This document shows positions 39,962-53,800 of a DNA stretch of 64,000 bases, in pieces. The notes beneath the pieces are model-generated. The model had not been told where the DNA came from and ran no database searches. It was given only the letters and a program-made list of their open reading frames with translations. The translations under genes were made by a program, and so were the position numbers. The stretch comes from Apis mellifera (lineage: Eukaryota; Arthropoda; Insecta; Hymenoptera; Apidae). The stretch lies in NCBI RefSeq assembly GCF_003254395.2, contig NC_037640.1, positions 12,610,789 to 12,674,788 of the forward strand, read 5' to 3'. Each line of letters starts with the position of its first letter. The stretch's first letter is position 1.

Positions 39962-40355
39962 CTGTGAAAAAAGAAAAAAAAGGCAGTCAGAATATCTATA
40001 ATATATATAATATATAATATATGAAGAGAATATCTGTAATATATAAAGAGAAATATAAGAGAAAAATAATACAAAGAATGTTATTGAACAGAAGAATATT
40101 TCAAATTTTCTATTTCTATCTGGCTGCACATTGTAAAGTTTCTTTGACCGGGCAAAGGTATTTTCATTAACGAGAAGGAGAAATTAGACTGAAGTTGATA
40201 AGATCTGTCTAACCGAAGCGAAGTGGCGTTGAAGAAAATTTGGAAAATTTTGGAGAAGGCGGTGAATCTGTTTTATACACAAATATTCGAGGAACGTTAT
40301 TTTTCTTTTTTTTTTTACGGCAGTGTTTGCAGAAATAGAATTGAAGGAGAGAAAA

Positions 40356-42781
40356 ATGTCTGGAACTGTGAAAAAATTTTTAGTGTTATTGCAGATTCTT
40401 TTTTGCGAATTTACGATTTGCACTGCTCGTTTAGAAGAACCACCGGTCATATATTCGATTCCTTTGGTAAGTATATTAAAACTCATTCATCAAAGATAAT
40501 CTTTGAACGTATAAGATATAACATGATAAGACATAATGCAAACGTATCAATTCTTAAATTGAACTTGAAAGTTACAAGCAATCAAATTTGAAATTATAAA
40601 AGAATTGATATAAAAAAATTGTTTTATATCTTACAAAAGTTATAGTTTAAGATTGACAATAGAAAATGAGAAAATATCTTTGTAATCTTCATTCATTAAA
40701 ATTAATTTGTTTCCATGAAGTTACTGCAAAATGTTAAAGAAAAGAGTTTCAACTTTAAAAAATCTTGAATCAATATTCATGCATATAATATCCATTTAAA
40801 TAATGGGAATAATATTAACATAAAAAAATTGCTTTATACCTTACAAAGCTTCAAGATTGACAATTTCATGGAAAAATGAGAAAATGTCTTTGTAATTTTC
40901 ATTCATTAAAATTAATTTGTTTTCATGAAATTATTGCAAAATGTTAAAGAAAAGAGTTTCAACTTTGAAACTTTTGAATCAATATTCATGCATGTAATAT
41001 CCACTTAAATAATAGGAATATTAATATAAAAAAATTGCTTTATATCTTACAAAGCTTCAAGATTGACAACTTCATGGAAAAATGAGAAAATGTCTTTGTA
41101 ATTTTCATTCATTAAAATTAATTTGTTTCCATAAAGTTACTGCACAATGTTAAAGAAAAGAGTTTTAACTTTGAAACTCTTGAGTCAATATTCATGCATA
41201 ATATCCATTTAAATAATGGGAATAATAGTAATAATATTAATATAAAAAAATTGCTTTATATCTTACAAAGCTTATAGTTCAAGATTGACAAGTTCATGGA
41301 AAAATGAGGAAATGTTTTTATAATCTTCATTCATTAAAATTAATTTGTTTCCAATTTGTTTGAAATTAGTGCACAATATTAAAGGAAAGAGTTTCAACTT
41401 TGAAACTGTTGAGTGTATATTCATGCATGTAATACCATTTAAATAATGGGAATAATATTAATATAAAAAAATTGCTTTATATCTTACAAAGCTTAGTTCA
41501 AGATTGACAATGGAAAAATGAGGAAATATCTTTGTAATCTTCATTCATTAAAATTAATTTGTTTCCATGAAATTACTGCACAATGTTAAAGGAAAGATCA
41601 ACTTTGAAACTCTTGAGTCAATACTCATGCATGTAATATCCACTTAAATAATGGGAATAATATTAATAATTGAATAAAGTTTTCTGAATTTTTTCACATT
41701 GTGAATGATAAATTGATAAACACTTCTAAACAGTATTACGTAATAATTTACATAATAGGATTAACAATTTATTCTATTCAAATGTAAAATCATTAATTAT
41801 AAACGTTTAACTCTTGCAAAGTTTTGTCTCGCATTACGTTGCATTTATATATTATTTTATCAATGAAATTTTCATGATTGAATAAACTAATTCCTTTATC
41901 GATATCGATAAGATAAACTTTTTTAGATCGATTTTTAAACCTTTAGACATGCGTAAAAACAACCTTCGATTTTATCCCACAGGAAAACAAGACAACGACG
42001 CTCGACGAATACAAAAATTTACCTGTGGTTGGAAAATGTTGCCCGATAGGCGAAGTTTTTGTAAGAAACGTAACTGGAAAAGCGGTTTGCACAGTTATGG
42101 ATCCCTTCAGTATCGAAAATTTCTCTCCTATTTTCTATAATTTCAATGATTCTGGTTATAGTTTCGGTAAGGTTCGAAGTACGTTTGTCGCGATTATTGG
42201 AAATCCCTGTAAATACAAAAAGTGAGTAGAAAATATTCAAATTGTATATATACACACTTCAAAGTTAAATTAATAATTAATTTTACTCAATTTTTATTCG
42301 TAAAATCAAACCTTGTATATTCTTTCTCTTGCTTTCAAAAGAAAAAGCAATTTCATCTCGAATCTATTATCGTATCGTAACATCTTGCATTCTTTATATT
42401 CAAGTTTTATATTCAAGGATAAGTAACATTCTTTCTTAATTCAAATGCAAATAATGATTGCAATTAATTTCAAATATTATCTTAATCTATCCACTATATT
42501 TCTAAGAATATAGTTTTGCGCTGAAACTATTAAATATACGTTAGAAGGATGTATAATTTGAAAAAAAAAAAAAAAATAAAAATTTTGCATTTATTCCTCC
42601 AGGTATATTTTAAATTCAACCGAAGACGCGCAAGATTTCCATGTATTATTAACCAATGGTTCGATATTTGCACGGGAACACGATCCACGAATATTGCAAC
42701 CTGGAATCGATTACTGCATAGAAATTATTCCAGAGATGGGAATCAACACTTTTGTGTGTTTTCCTGAAGGTGAACCCTGAA

Positions 42782-42831
<50 letters not shown>

Positions 42832-44627
42832 CATATATATACATATACATATCATATACATACACACACACATTATATATATATCAACATATATATTAAC
42901 ATTAACAAAATTGTTTCAGATCGCGTAATAATAACCGCAGACTCTCGAATTACGATCTACGCTTGTGGCCTTTTGATATCCGTACCATTCTTAATTCTTA
43001 CAATCGCTGCGTATTCCATCACACCAGAGTTGAGAGACATATATGGAAAAACAGTGTGTCATTATTGTGGATGTTTGGCTCTTGCTTTCGTTATGCTAGT
43101 AATCATACAATTATGGAATATAGAATTGTCGAACCAAACTTGTACAAATATAGGTAAGATGATATATTTGATATCGTATAATACGTATCTAATTCTATGA
43201 CTTATTAGTGATATAATCATTAAATATAGATAAAGTTACTTACGAAAAAAAAAATTCTTAAGTATTTTATCTGAAATTATCAGTTACAAGAGAATTGTAT
43301 CTGAACTTCAATTTCTTATTATTTAAATGAAAAATCCTAAATAGTGAAAAGAAACAATAAACACGTGTTACATAAATTCTAGTTATATAAGTCATATTAT
43401 ATATTCTTTAACGAGTTCAAATGAATGAAATTATATTTTATTGTTACCGTACACAATGTAATTAGTCCAATGTAATATTACGAAGTAGAATGATATAGCA
43501 AAGACCAATGTTGTTTTTTAGAATTTAAGATCGACAATACGATTGAATTTTCCAGCATTCATTATCCAATTCTCCTTCATCGGCTGCTTCTTCTGGCTAA
43601 ATGCGATGTGCATTGAAATGTGGTTGGTAGTGCGTTTCTACGTCGGTAAATGTAGGAACAGAGGATACTGTCGGGAAATCTGCGAGAGGACAGAAGCAAG
43701 AACGTTATTCTTTTGGTACTCTTTATGGTGCTGGGGTCCCTCGGTGATACTTATCCTTGTCTCAATGATCATGGATCTTAATCCTATGATACCTTCGACT
43801 TACGTGAAGAATTCCGGCAAGGAAAGTTGTTCGTTCAAAGGTAAGTTAAATATTTGAATTTCATTTTAGATTAACACGAAACATTTTGAATACAAATAAT
43901 ATATAATCTATTGAATGATATAATAAAGATTCTAATTGTCGTTCTTATTTTTATTCCTATGACATTTTCAAGAAATTCTTTTGATTTTGAATTTAACCTA
44001 TGTCGATATCCGTAAAAAAAATTTTACAGAATATTAATCATATCAATCTTGATAATATATATAAATGATAAAATAATATTCAGTAAAATATTAAAACAAA
44101 CGTACCATTGTTAAATCAAAATTTTTAAAATTATTATCTTTGAATTTGCAGCTGAAGACAAAGCGATACCATACTTTTATGTACCAATTGGTTTACTTCT
44201 CCTCGGGAATATAATTCTTTTTATTTTAACTTTCATCAAATTGACTAAATATCAAAGGCAACTTGACTTGAGACGTCTTAGGAGAAACGAACCATCGGAT
44301 CAAGACGATCGAAGGACTTTTCGATATTTAATGAAAACCGAAATTGTCTGCTTGCTAATTTTTTTCTTGAACTTCTTCAATTGGATGATGGAATTAATAT
44401 TCTGGTACATCAATGGAAATTCCTTCAACTGGCCCTCCTTCGATCTCGTAAACGCTCTTCAAGGTGTTTTTATTTTTGGTTTATTCGTACTACGAAGGCC
44501 ACCGAGGGACTTTATATGGAATAGAATAAAAAAATTTCGAGGTATTAATGAAATACCAGAACGACAAATTGGAAGCATGGAATTGGGTCTGCTTCAAATG
44601 ATGAATGGTGATCCTATGCCTAGATAG
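40356..44627 (+). CDS. Methuselah-like class B-type GPCR (six exons, complete)
   Basis: Exons 40356-40466, 41983-42221, 42603-42769, 42920-43153, 43556-43840 and 44152-44627 all have GT/AG borders with matching phases and give 503 residues. The N-terminus is a signal peptide (MSGTVKKFLVLLQILFCEFT). The ectodomain (about 25-178) has the KCCPIGEVF motif, spaced cysteines, CFPE near its end and several N-glycosylation sequons (NKT, NVT, NFS, NDS, NST), typical of the Methuselah fold. Seven membrane helices follow, starting near IYACGLLISVPFLILT and ending near NALQGVFIFGLFVLRRPP. Methuselah receptors are plasma-membrane peptide receptors linked in flies to stress resistance and lifespan; the ligand of this one is unknown. 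Intron 1 carries a tandem array of about 200-bp units. The gene is convergent with the 5-phosphatase. Which mth-like paralogue it is cannot be decided here. Confidence 0.92.
40611..41667. repeat. Tandem array, about 5 copies of 200-220 bp, in intron 1 of the Methuselah-like gene
   Basis: Units start with ATAAAAAAATTGCTTTATAT-like sequence at about 40611, 40823, 41025, 41240 and 41461. They share CAAGATTGACAA, CTTCATTCATTAAAATTAAT, TTGTTTCCATGAAATTACTG and TAATATCCATTTAAATAATG. It almost lacks CpG, unlike the arrays in the large intron. Confidence 0.9.
42783..42862. repeat. (CATATA)n microsatellite in the Methuselah-like gene intron
   Basis: A near-perfect hexanucleotide repeat of CATATA type starts 14 bases after the exon 3 donor, followed by related TATACA sequence to about 42890. 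It is fully intronic, ahead of the acceptor at 42919. Confidence 0.9.
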
Positions 44628-47089
44628 ACACGATTATTGTTTAAAAATAATTTATTTTTCGATCCTTTTTCAAATTTGTTGAAACATCATAAAAGGATTA
44701 CAAATCAACTGCCGAAAATGCTTGAAAGTTCCTTGAAGAGATGTACAATTTTAGTATAATATATTTATGAAGTATTGAATTAGTCAAATATTGACTAAAA
44801 ATCGTCAAAAAATTGACGATTTTTATATATTTATTTTAAACAAGACTTATCGAATTATTATTTATTAATTAATTAACGAGTTAGAAGAAATTAGTTAACT
44901 CACATCACATGAACAATATATATTTCATTAACATATATTTCATCATGCATAACAATTTATTTTGTATATCATCTTGATTTTGAATAAGCAATGTGATTTA
45001 TAATTTATTTAAAAGAATTTGATTATGTATTATACAAAAATACAAAATACAAAAATAATTTTATATTAATGAAAACTGGATGTTATAGACTGTGTATAAA
45101 TATATGTACATATATTTATATTTCATTATTAGATTTTATTATTCAAAAACAAATGATATAAATTAATGAAAAAGAGATTTGATAAAATATATAATTTATT
45201 TTTGAAATGTATTTACATTATTTAATAAATGTATTCACATTTTTGGAGAATTATAGCCTGTTTTTTAGAAACTTGTTTTGATTATATAAAAACATATGCA
45301 ACTCGTTTTATAGTATATGCAAATTGTATATATATTGATTATGTAACAATAAAAAACCAGATATATATATATACATTAAAAAATTTTTAATAATTTTTAG
45401 ATATAAGATAACATGCTATTATTAGTTAAAGATATTCAGTATCATATATCAATTTCACTTATTTATATATCTATCATTTTTTTAAATAAATATTGTTTTT
45501 TTAAATAGTTTAATTAATATTTGTCTTTCTAATTAAAAAAGAAGTATATTATTTATTTTATGTATTATATTAATATTAAATATTCTTGTATTAATTATTA
45601 TCATTTTAAGTATCCTCATTTTTGTATTAGGAATAGATTTGTATTAGGATAGATCATTTCAATATGTTTATTTCAAAATAAAATTATAAATGATATTTAA
45701 AAAACTTTTTGACCAATGAAAAATATTTATTTATTTGTATCTTTTGATACTACAGTGTACATTTGTATATTTTATTTCTGTTTCTAAAGTATTATATAAA
45801 AATAAAATAGTGTGGATTTGTATAACCAAATCCATTGCCACAATTACAATTACAATATTTTTACGGATAGAAACGAAAAATTTCTTAACAAAATAATAAA
45901 TATTGATTGTTACCTACGAGTGCTTTTTCGAACATTAAGTACGCAAAATAACATTGCCATACTCGTTATAAGCTCTGTGACGTAAAACAATTAAGCTTTT
46001 GGGTAATAATTAATAACCCAAACCAGGTACCTAAAGTAATTTTTGAACATTAATGTTGTACAAGTTACATTGTGTCATTTAAAGAGTATTCTTCGCATTT
46101 ATGCGTATTTTTGCTATTGCATTATCCAGTAAATACTATTTCAACAAAATTTTACATATCATTTTATGTATAAAAATATTAAATTATGTGATAAAATAAG
46201 GACTAATTTTTAAAAATTTATTACAAAAATATAGCTTTTTTTTATTAATTAAATTATTTAATTGTTTAAAAAGAAATTATTATTGAAAATTATTTACCGA
46301 ATAATACATTTATGTAATTTGTAATTTTTTTCATTTTAAATATTTGATCATAATTTCAAGAAAATTTACATTTATACATAACTACACATATACATAATCA
46401 TAACATATCAAATATGCAAAAATTTTCAAAACTCTTTCTAATTCTATAATAATGATGTCTAACAAAAATTATCATTTTAATATAAATAAAATAAATTTGT
46501 ATAAAAAATTTAAATAAAATTTACTTTTTATAACTTGCTTTTTTAATCACTATGCATTTTATGTAATATCCAATAATTTAATTCATTATTATAATTATAA
46601 GATAATTAAGAGAAAAAATTAATATATGGAATATAATATTAAATTTGTTTGAAAAATAATAGTAAACACATTAAAGGCTTATTATAACAAAATCGATATA
46701 TAATTTCAAATATCAGATATCTTGAAAAGAGATATTTGATTTATCTTCAATGTATATATTTCATATATATTAATGTTCATAAGATCAAATAACATACTGC
46801 TAAAAGATAATACTTTCGAAGATTAATATGTATATGTTGTATAAGCATAAATGTAAAGTAATATTCTAATCTTTTAAAAATAACTATTATAAGAAAATAA
46901 TAAAATTATAAAGCTCAAGAAACTACATTTGAATAAAATAATATTCAATCACTCGGTGAAACTATTCATATGAATTTGATAATTTTTGAACATACATAAA
47001 GTGTCACAATTACATGTTCTAGTAATTATCACTGGTGATTATTATTGGTGATTATGCATAAACTAATTGAAAAACTAAATTAAAATTTA
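44628..47089. other. AT-rich, CpG-poor intergenic stretch between two convergent genes
   Basis: The 3' ends of the Methuselah-like receptor and the 5-phosphatase face each other across 2.46 kb. AATAAA-type signals for the plus-strand gene occur at several points (for example near 45224 and 45349), so the polyadenylation site is not decided. No further coding frame was seen. Confidence 0.55.
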
Positions 47090-49403
47090 TCAGATAGGTC
47101 TGTGATGGCCTGGAAAAGGTGGGCTAACACCTAAAATTCCCAAAAGATTTCCTCGCTGAGCAACATAAACCAAACGATACATTCCGGGTGCTCGGAGAGC
47201 CGTATCATTAAAGTAAATTCGTTCAATAATCGAATGAGGTTCAAAAGGAATTGGCGATGATTTACCTAATATAAATTTTTATCATAAATTCGATAAAATA
47301 ATTGTGATGTAATGTGAAAATATAAATAAAATAAAATAATTGATACATTTAAAAAATTATAACAAAGTTATAATATCTTACCTCGACCCACATATTCATA
47401 AACAATATATTCATCTAAACTGGAAAATTCATTGGGAAATAAACCTACCCAATCACCACTAGCAGGTCTAGCATCTCCCAATAATTTATATGACACTGAA
47501 TTTTCTTCATCTATAAACCAAGATGTTACCGGTTGAAATTCTACACCATAATCTTCTATACTTGGTCTGATCTGTGAATACAATACAAATCTTCGTAATA
47601 ATAATAATTTTTATCATAATTAATTTTAATTAAATTTCATCAAAATTTTTTCAAAATTATTATTATTAATGATTTTTATGATCAATAAAATCTTACAATA
47701 ATGTCAAATTCACCAGTAACAGGTTTGTGATCTGATTGTATATAATTGGAATGACTTTTATAATTATGCTGAATGACATTTAATTTAATATCATCATAAA
47801 TATTTGCATTTACTCTGTACAAAATTCTATCAGTCCATGATGGTCGACGTCTAATATGAAAAAAGAAAAATTTTTAGTTAAAAAAAAAAAAAAAAAAACA
47901 AAAATATAAAAATATAATAATAAATACATATTACTTAAGATCAAATTCTTGAGATGCAAATTCATATTTATAAGTAGGAGGGAATGTAATAGCACTTTCA
48001 TTTAATTCGGCAAAAGCGTCTCCTTTTTCCATTACCATTTTCAATTGATCTTTAGCTAACAAAGTTGTTAATTGATTTTTTTTAACCAATATGTCAATCT
48101 CTGTGGCAGTTAAATCTTCTCCATGTAATCGAAAATTTAAATCTCCAATCCAAAATACATAACTACATATAGAAATAATAATAATATAATTGACGAATAA
48201 CATTATTGTAAATATAATATTTATAGAAAATACTATACTACTTACTAATCTATTCTCAAATTAAATTATCAATTCAAAAAATAATTACTTACTCATGGAA
48301 CAATATCCTTGAAGTATCTGGATTACTAAAGCTATGATTTGTAAGTATTGTATTGTAATCCACAATTCTATCTGCCAATAAATGGTCATGTGGTGTCAAG
48401 TGTGTATTTACTACACACATGTTAATTCCATATATATTTAGTCTTATACTCACTGCACCTTTGTTTCCCTATAAATGATATGTTATTAAAAAAAATAAAA
48501 ATCAATTTCATGCAATCGTACAATATTTATGCAAAATTTTGTCTTACCCACATGCCTCCACATCCTGTTCGTGTATATTGAGTTTCTATCGATCTCAAAT
48601 GTGTGATATGTTTTCTTAAGCAAAAAATATTTAGAACAAGACCCTGTAAACGCTGTGTACGTATTTTTACATAATCATACTTCTTTAACACTTCTCTACA
48701 AAAATTTTAAATAATAAAATTCTTTTCTAAAGAGAAAAGAACAAATTAACACAATAATTAATAGTTTTTAGAAATTAATTATTAATTTACATAATATACA
48801 ATTAAGCTTATTGTATTAATATTTTTCATTTTTATGTTTATTACCTAAAAGATTTAGTCCATGGATCTTCAAAGAATATATCCATTACCATATTTTGCGG
48901 TTGAGCTTTAACTTCTTGTAATCTAATATGTATAATTTATAATTTTAATATGCATATATTTTGTACATAATACATATATTTATATAAAAAAATTATATAT
49001 ACCCAATAAAATATAAATCAGCTAACGTTTTTGAATTGTTAATATTATTGAGATCAAGGAGTTTATTCAAACTTTGTTCTGGATATTTTGTTGCCACATT
49101 CCATGTAACAAAATATATTCTAAATACATAATAAATAATATTTTATTATTAAAATTATTTATAATAAAATATAAATAATAAATAAATTGATCAAATTGAT
49201 CAAAATATATAATAACAAGCGCATATCTTTAATTTGATATTAAATTTTTAATTCATCATTTAAACGTGAAATATAAGTAAGATAAAAAGTTACAGTGTAA
49301 TATGTGTGTGTAATGAGAAAAAAAAAATATTGAATAAAATATATATAGATAAAAAAGCATAGAAAAATTTTACTTACCTAAGATATTTCAATTTCTCAGC
49401 CAT
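47090..49403 (-). CDS. Inositol polyphosphate 5-phosphatase, INPP5K-like (nine exons, complete)
   Basis: Exons in order: 49378-49403, 49003-49119, 48845-48922, 48548-48695, 48293-48468, 47935-48162, 47697-47850, 47382-47571 and 47090-47265. All borders are GT/AG, phases agree, and the product is 430 residues. Catalytic signatures of the family are intact: VTWNVA near residue 14, GLQEVKAQ from 48, GNKGAVSIR from 124, NTHLTPHDH from 144, FWIGDLNFR from 185, RRPSWTDRIL from 259 and SDHKPV from 297. The remaining 120 residues match a SKICH region (SYKLLGDARPASGDWVGLFP, MYRLVYV). The enzyme removes the 5-phosphate of phosphoinositides such as PI(4,5)P2 or PIP3 at membranes; INPP5K/SKIP proteins damp insulin signalling and affect actin. 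A CRE palindrome lies 318 bp upstream of the start. The subfamily name rests on the catalytic plus SKICH architecture and length. Confidence 0.94.
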
Positions 49404-50816
49404 TTTTAAATATTGTGATACAAGTTGTAACAAAATTTTACTTTAATTTTATTAACATTAAAAATCAGGTACACTATAGTGACTATGCAATGTTTTCCAA
49501 CATGTTTTTTAGGTTAAGAAATGGCATAATAAATGTCAATAATCGATTAAATAGTTTCTTCGTTTTAAATTTTCATTAAAATATTATTAACAAGTATTTT
49601 AACAAAGAAATTACAAAAATCACATTATTTTTCTATTAGGATACATTAGGAAATAATATTTGTACAACGAATCATACCGTTGACAGCTGCAAAGAAAGTA
49701 TCTCCTTTAGACTAGGAACATGACGTCAAGAAAGCAACCTGTCATTTACATACTCACTATATGCATACGTATATATACATAAATACTTATATATTGCAAT
49801 TATAATAGAGAAAATACATCAATTATATATTTAAGTATATGTTTGGTTGTGAGAGAAGATTAAATAAATCATTATATTAACTCTAATTTTTTGAACTGCT
49901 TTTTCATTTTAATTAATAAAATTTAATTAATAGAATTTAATTAATCCCGTTTTTTTATTTTAATTAATTTAAAGAGTTCTACTTACTGTGTAAAATATTA
50001 TCATCTATAAATAGTAGTTTGAAAGTAAAATTGAATAATATATTTTTTTAAATTTTATTTATTATTAAATTTATTAAAAAAATAACATGAGAATAAAAAT
50101 ATGATAAATGTAAAACATTATTTTCAATGCATAGACCAACGTGTCAATTCACTCGATAAACGAAATATATTGAATAATTTGAATAAATTAAACGAAAATA
50201 TCTGAAATTCTTTTGAAGATTTTAACTTCTTTAATTTCGAATAATTATAAATTAAAAAACGATAAATAAAGTAAATCTTTAATTTTCAAATTTTTCGAAA
50301 TTAAAACGATACTCTATCATTCTGATGTGTATTCTATTATAGAACTAATTGATTTATAAGAATTTATAAGAAGAATTGTTGCAAGAATTGTAGCAATTAA
50401 ATGAAAATGAGTCATTAATAGATAAGAATAACACAAAGAAAAGAAAAATCTATCTGTTTTTAATCCATTGTACACTTTCTTCGTTATCATTATTGTTTCC
50501 ATATAATTTCCAGTATAAATATAATATATTTAATTTAAGCGTAATGTAGAATAAAAAAAGATATAAAAAAAAAACTTAATCTTATTTTTATTTTAATTTA
50601 CCCGATTATTATAATTTGATTTGTTAATCGAGCATTATTTTTATAATAAAATAATAAATCTCGGACGATACTCGAACATATCGTTATTTATAATAACAAG
50701 ACAAGCGAATAGAGAATAAAGTCCATTGTTTCATTGTTATCTCTTTTAAAAATTTAAGAATATAAAAGGAAGCAATTCTTTCGTCAAATTTACGAATTTT
50801 TATTTGAAAGCATTTA
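49404..50816. other. Intergenic region between the 5-phosphatase start and the class C receptor stop
   Basis: Both flanking genes run on the minus strand, so this holds the 5-phosphatase promoter and the receptor 3' end. Minus-strand AATAAA signals lie at 50799-50804, 13 bases past the stop, and again near 50588, which would be a more usual 3' UTR length. No other gene was seen. Confidence 0.5.
49721..49728. promoter_or_regulatory. CRE palindrome upstream of the 5-phosphatase
   Basis: A perfect TGACGTCA lies 318 bp upstream of the 5-phosphatase ATG in an otherwise CpG-poor, AT-rich stretch. The motif binds CREB/ATF-type bZIP factors. Its position in the 1.4-kb gap between this gene and the class C receptor makes a promoter role plausible. 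Confidence 0.35.
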
Positions 50817-53800
50817 TCAATACATCATCCCGGGATGAGCTGCTCGCTGAAAAAATACATTGGGATTTGCCGACAGAGTAGTGTACAAATTTCCCGCGTC
50901 TTCTGGTCTTAAGTACATGCCTGGTGGTGGTAAGACGAACGTTTCCATCGGACTGTGAACATCTGTAAAATATTTATTTCTCGATTAATCTTTAAAATTA
51001 CTAATAATTTTAAATATATATATATATGTAATAATTTTAAAATTTTTAAAATATGCTTGAGAAACTTGACAATTCGTTATCTATATTTATGGTCTACCGA
51101 AACTTATTATTGGTTTCCGGTAAAGGATAAAAATATCGCGTATCCGCTTATTCTTCCGGTCGCGTTAAGCAACGAAGCGTAATTTTTATAACAAATTTAT
51201 TTGAAATACTTGAAAAATATTTCTATTTCATATACGAGTCGATAATATATAATTTTATTTTTGTTTGTTCGTGTTATTAAACGTGTTTAAAGTTTTAGAG
51301 ATATTTATATATAATTTTAAGAAATCACGTGCAAACTGCAAATATTTAACACATCGTTGACACATTGAATCTCCATTTGAGAGGTATAATTGTTCTGCAA
51401 ACATAACCACATTTCAAAATGGGTCATACCTGTCACACAGTTTGCTTGCAAACTTATCATTATTTGAAAGTTTCCCGTCACGATCGACTGATTTCATTAT
51501 TTTTGAAATTGGATCGTCACGAGGGAAACGAAATGAAAACTGTTCGACATCTCTTATCGGAAATTAACTTAATCTAGAGAATAAATGAGAATAAACAGGA
51601 AATAAGATTGTTAATCTTGAAAATAAAACAGAAATTCGTCATTCGATTTGTAATTGATCGTTCACGAGAAAACGAAGAGAAATTGATCAATATTCTTGGA
51701 AAATATATATACGCGCAATTATCGACAAACAAGAAGAAATGTTTCTCAATTGGAAAAAGATAAAAATCTTCATTTTCGAATTTTTATCATTAAAATTTGA
51801 TTTATAAATTTAATCGAAAAATAATAAAACGATATGATTGGATATCACGATAACATACAAACCATAATTATAAACTACGGTGTTTATAAATAAAGCGGAC
51901 AGTTTGTTGACTTTACAGGCTAGTGACCTCTGGCTTCGAAATATGTAGTAATCCACGCCCTACTACGTAATAATGGACATTACGGTAAAGTGATGCACGA
52001 ATCACGAATCTAACCTAACATACTCGAAACTTTAATTTTCTTTAATTTTCAAAAAGAGAAGATCGAATACATCAAGAATAATGAAAGAATTAAAATTTTC
52101 CTCTTCCCAAAAAAATATAATCATCTTTGGATAATATCTACGAAAAAATTTAGACGATAATATATATATATGAATCTAACCTAACATACTCGAAACTTTA
52201 ATTTTCTTTAATTTTCAAAAAGAGAAGATCGAATGTATCAAGAATAATGAAAGAATTAAAATTTTCCTCTCCCCAAATATAAAATATAATCATCTTTGGA
52301 TAATATATACGAAAAAATTTGGATGGTAACTTTTACTCGTCGAGGGAAGAGAATTTTTTTTTCGCTCGTTCAAAAAAAGTTTTGATCAGTCACCAACAAC
52401 AGGTCACACCGATTAACTAGCGTCGTCTGATCTAACGGGATTCGTTTCCCCTTCCAAGTTTAATTCTTGGAGAAGCGCTTGACCTCCGCCTCGAAACTTT
52501 CTCCCTCTCCACCTTTCCAGCAACAGATTTTTCCTCCCTTTCGTTCGTTCCTCGAGGTGAAGGTCGCCAGTGGCGACGTCGTAGCGGAAGAAAAAGAACT
52601 TTTCCAGAATTATTCTATTGTATCTACTTTGACTTATTTTTGACTCGCTCGATAATAATCATTTCGTATCATTCGACACATCAAATGGTTTCAATGAAAA
52701 ATATAAGTATACAAGTATTTTCAATTTTTAAAATTCGTAAAGATATTCTTTTTTCTCTTTTTGCAAGATCATCCGTTCGAAATTTCATCTGAAAATCTAT
52801 TTTCACAGATCACTTTTGTTCTGCTATTTTATTAGTCACCTAGTGGGTATCTTTCCAACTAATTAATCCTCGGAGACTTACCGTCCGAGTATATGGGACT
52901 TCCACCGTGCCTGCAAGCAGTACATCCAGGTATAGCGGATGAAACTAATGCCACGCGATCTGGAAATCAATCAAAACAATTTATACGAATTTTAATTTTT
53001 CAATTTTTATCATTTTAAATTTCAAAAATAATCGATACCAATTGTTATCACATACGTCGTGAACAATATATATTTTAACATTCATCAGCAATATATAAGC
53101 ATTTCAATTAAATTTTTCATAATAATCTAGTAACTTTAATTAATCATCTCCTCTCTTTCTCTAGTTTACACGGATAGGACACGAAAGTCGTCGCGTTGAC
53201 ATCGTGCGAAACGATCGAGATGGAAGGAAGAACGTCGGAAAGAAAATTTACGGTGCGGTGAAATTTGCTCTTCAATAAAAAAAAAGAAAGAAAACACGGT
53301 GAAATCACGCAAAGGCGCGACGACGATTCAATTTCCACGACGTTACTGGAAAGTATCATTTTTATAAAAAGAGGCAAGAAAAAAAAAATTGATTATAACA
53401 AACTGCTTAACAAGATAATGCATTAATTGTTGAAAACTTGCTGCACAAGTGATTAGCGAAAATGTAACGCACGAGCGAACGTACCGCCGCTATGATAATG
53501 CATCTTTCTCTTCAAAGAAGCTTCTGCCGGTTTGAAGTGGAAGAAGGAGGGCGAGTAACCGCTGCCTGGAAGCGAGCTCATAGCGTCGTCCCGATCGCGA
53601 ATCACCGTGGCGGTGGCCTCCCGGCCGAGGGCAGCTAACTGTCGGCCCTTGGGCAGGAACATGGTCAGGAACACGAGAAGGGAAGTGGCCAATAAGCCGT
53701 AGGCGAGCCAAGCCTCCCTGTCGCTCTCCGTCGAGGCCGCCACAGAGCCGATCGCGCTCGATATCCAAATCGGAAGCGATAAACCAACGGCCAGGCCGAT

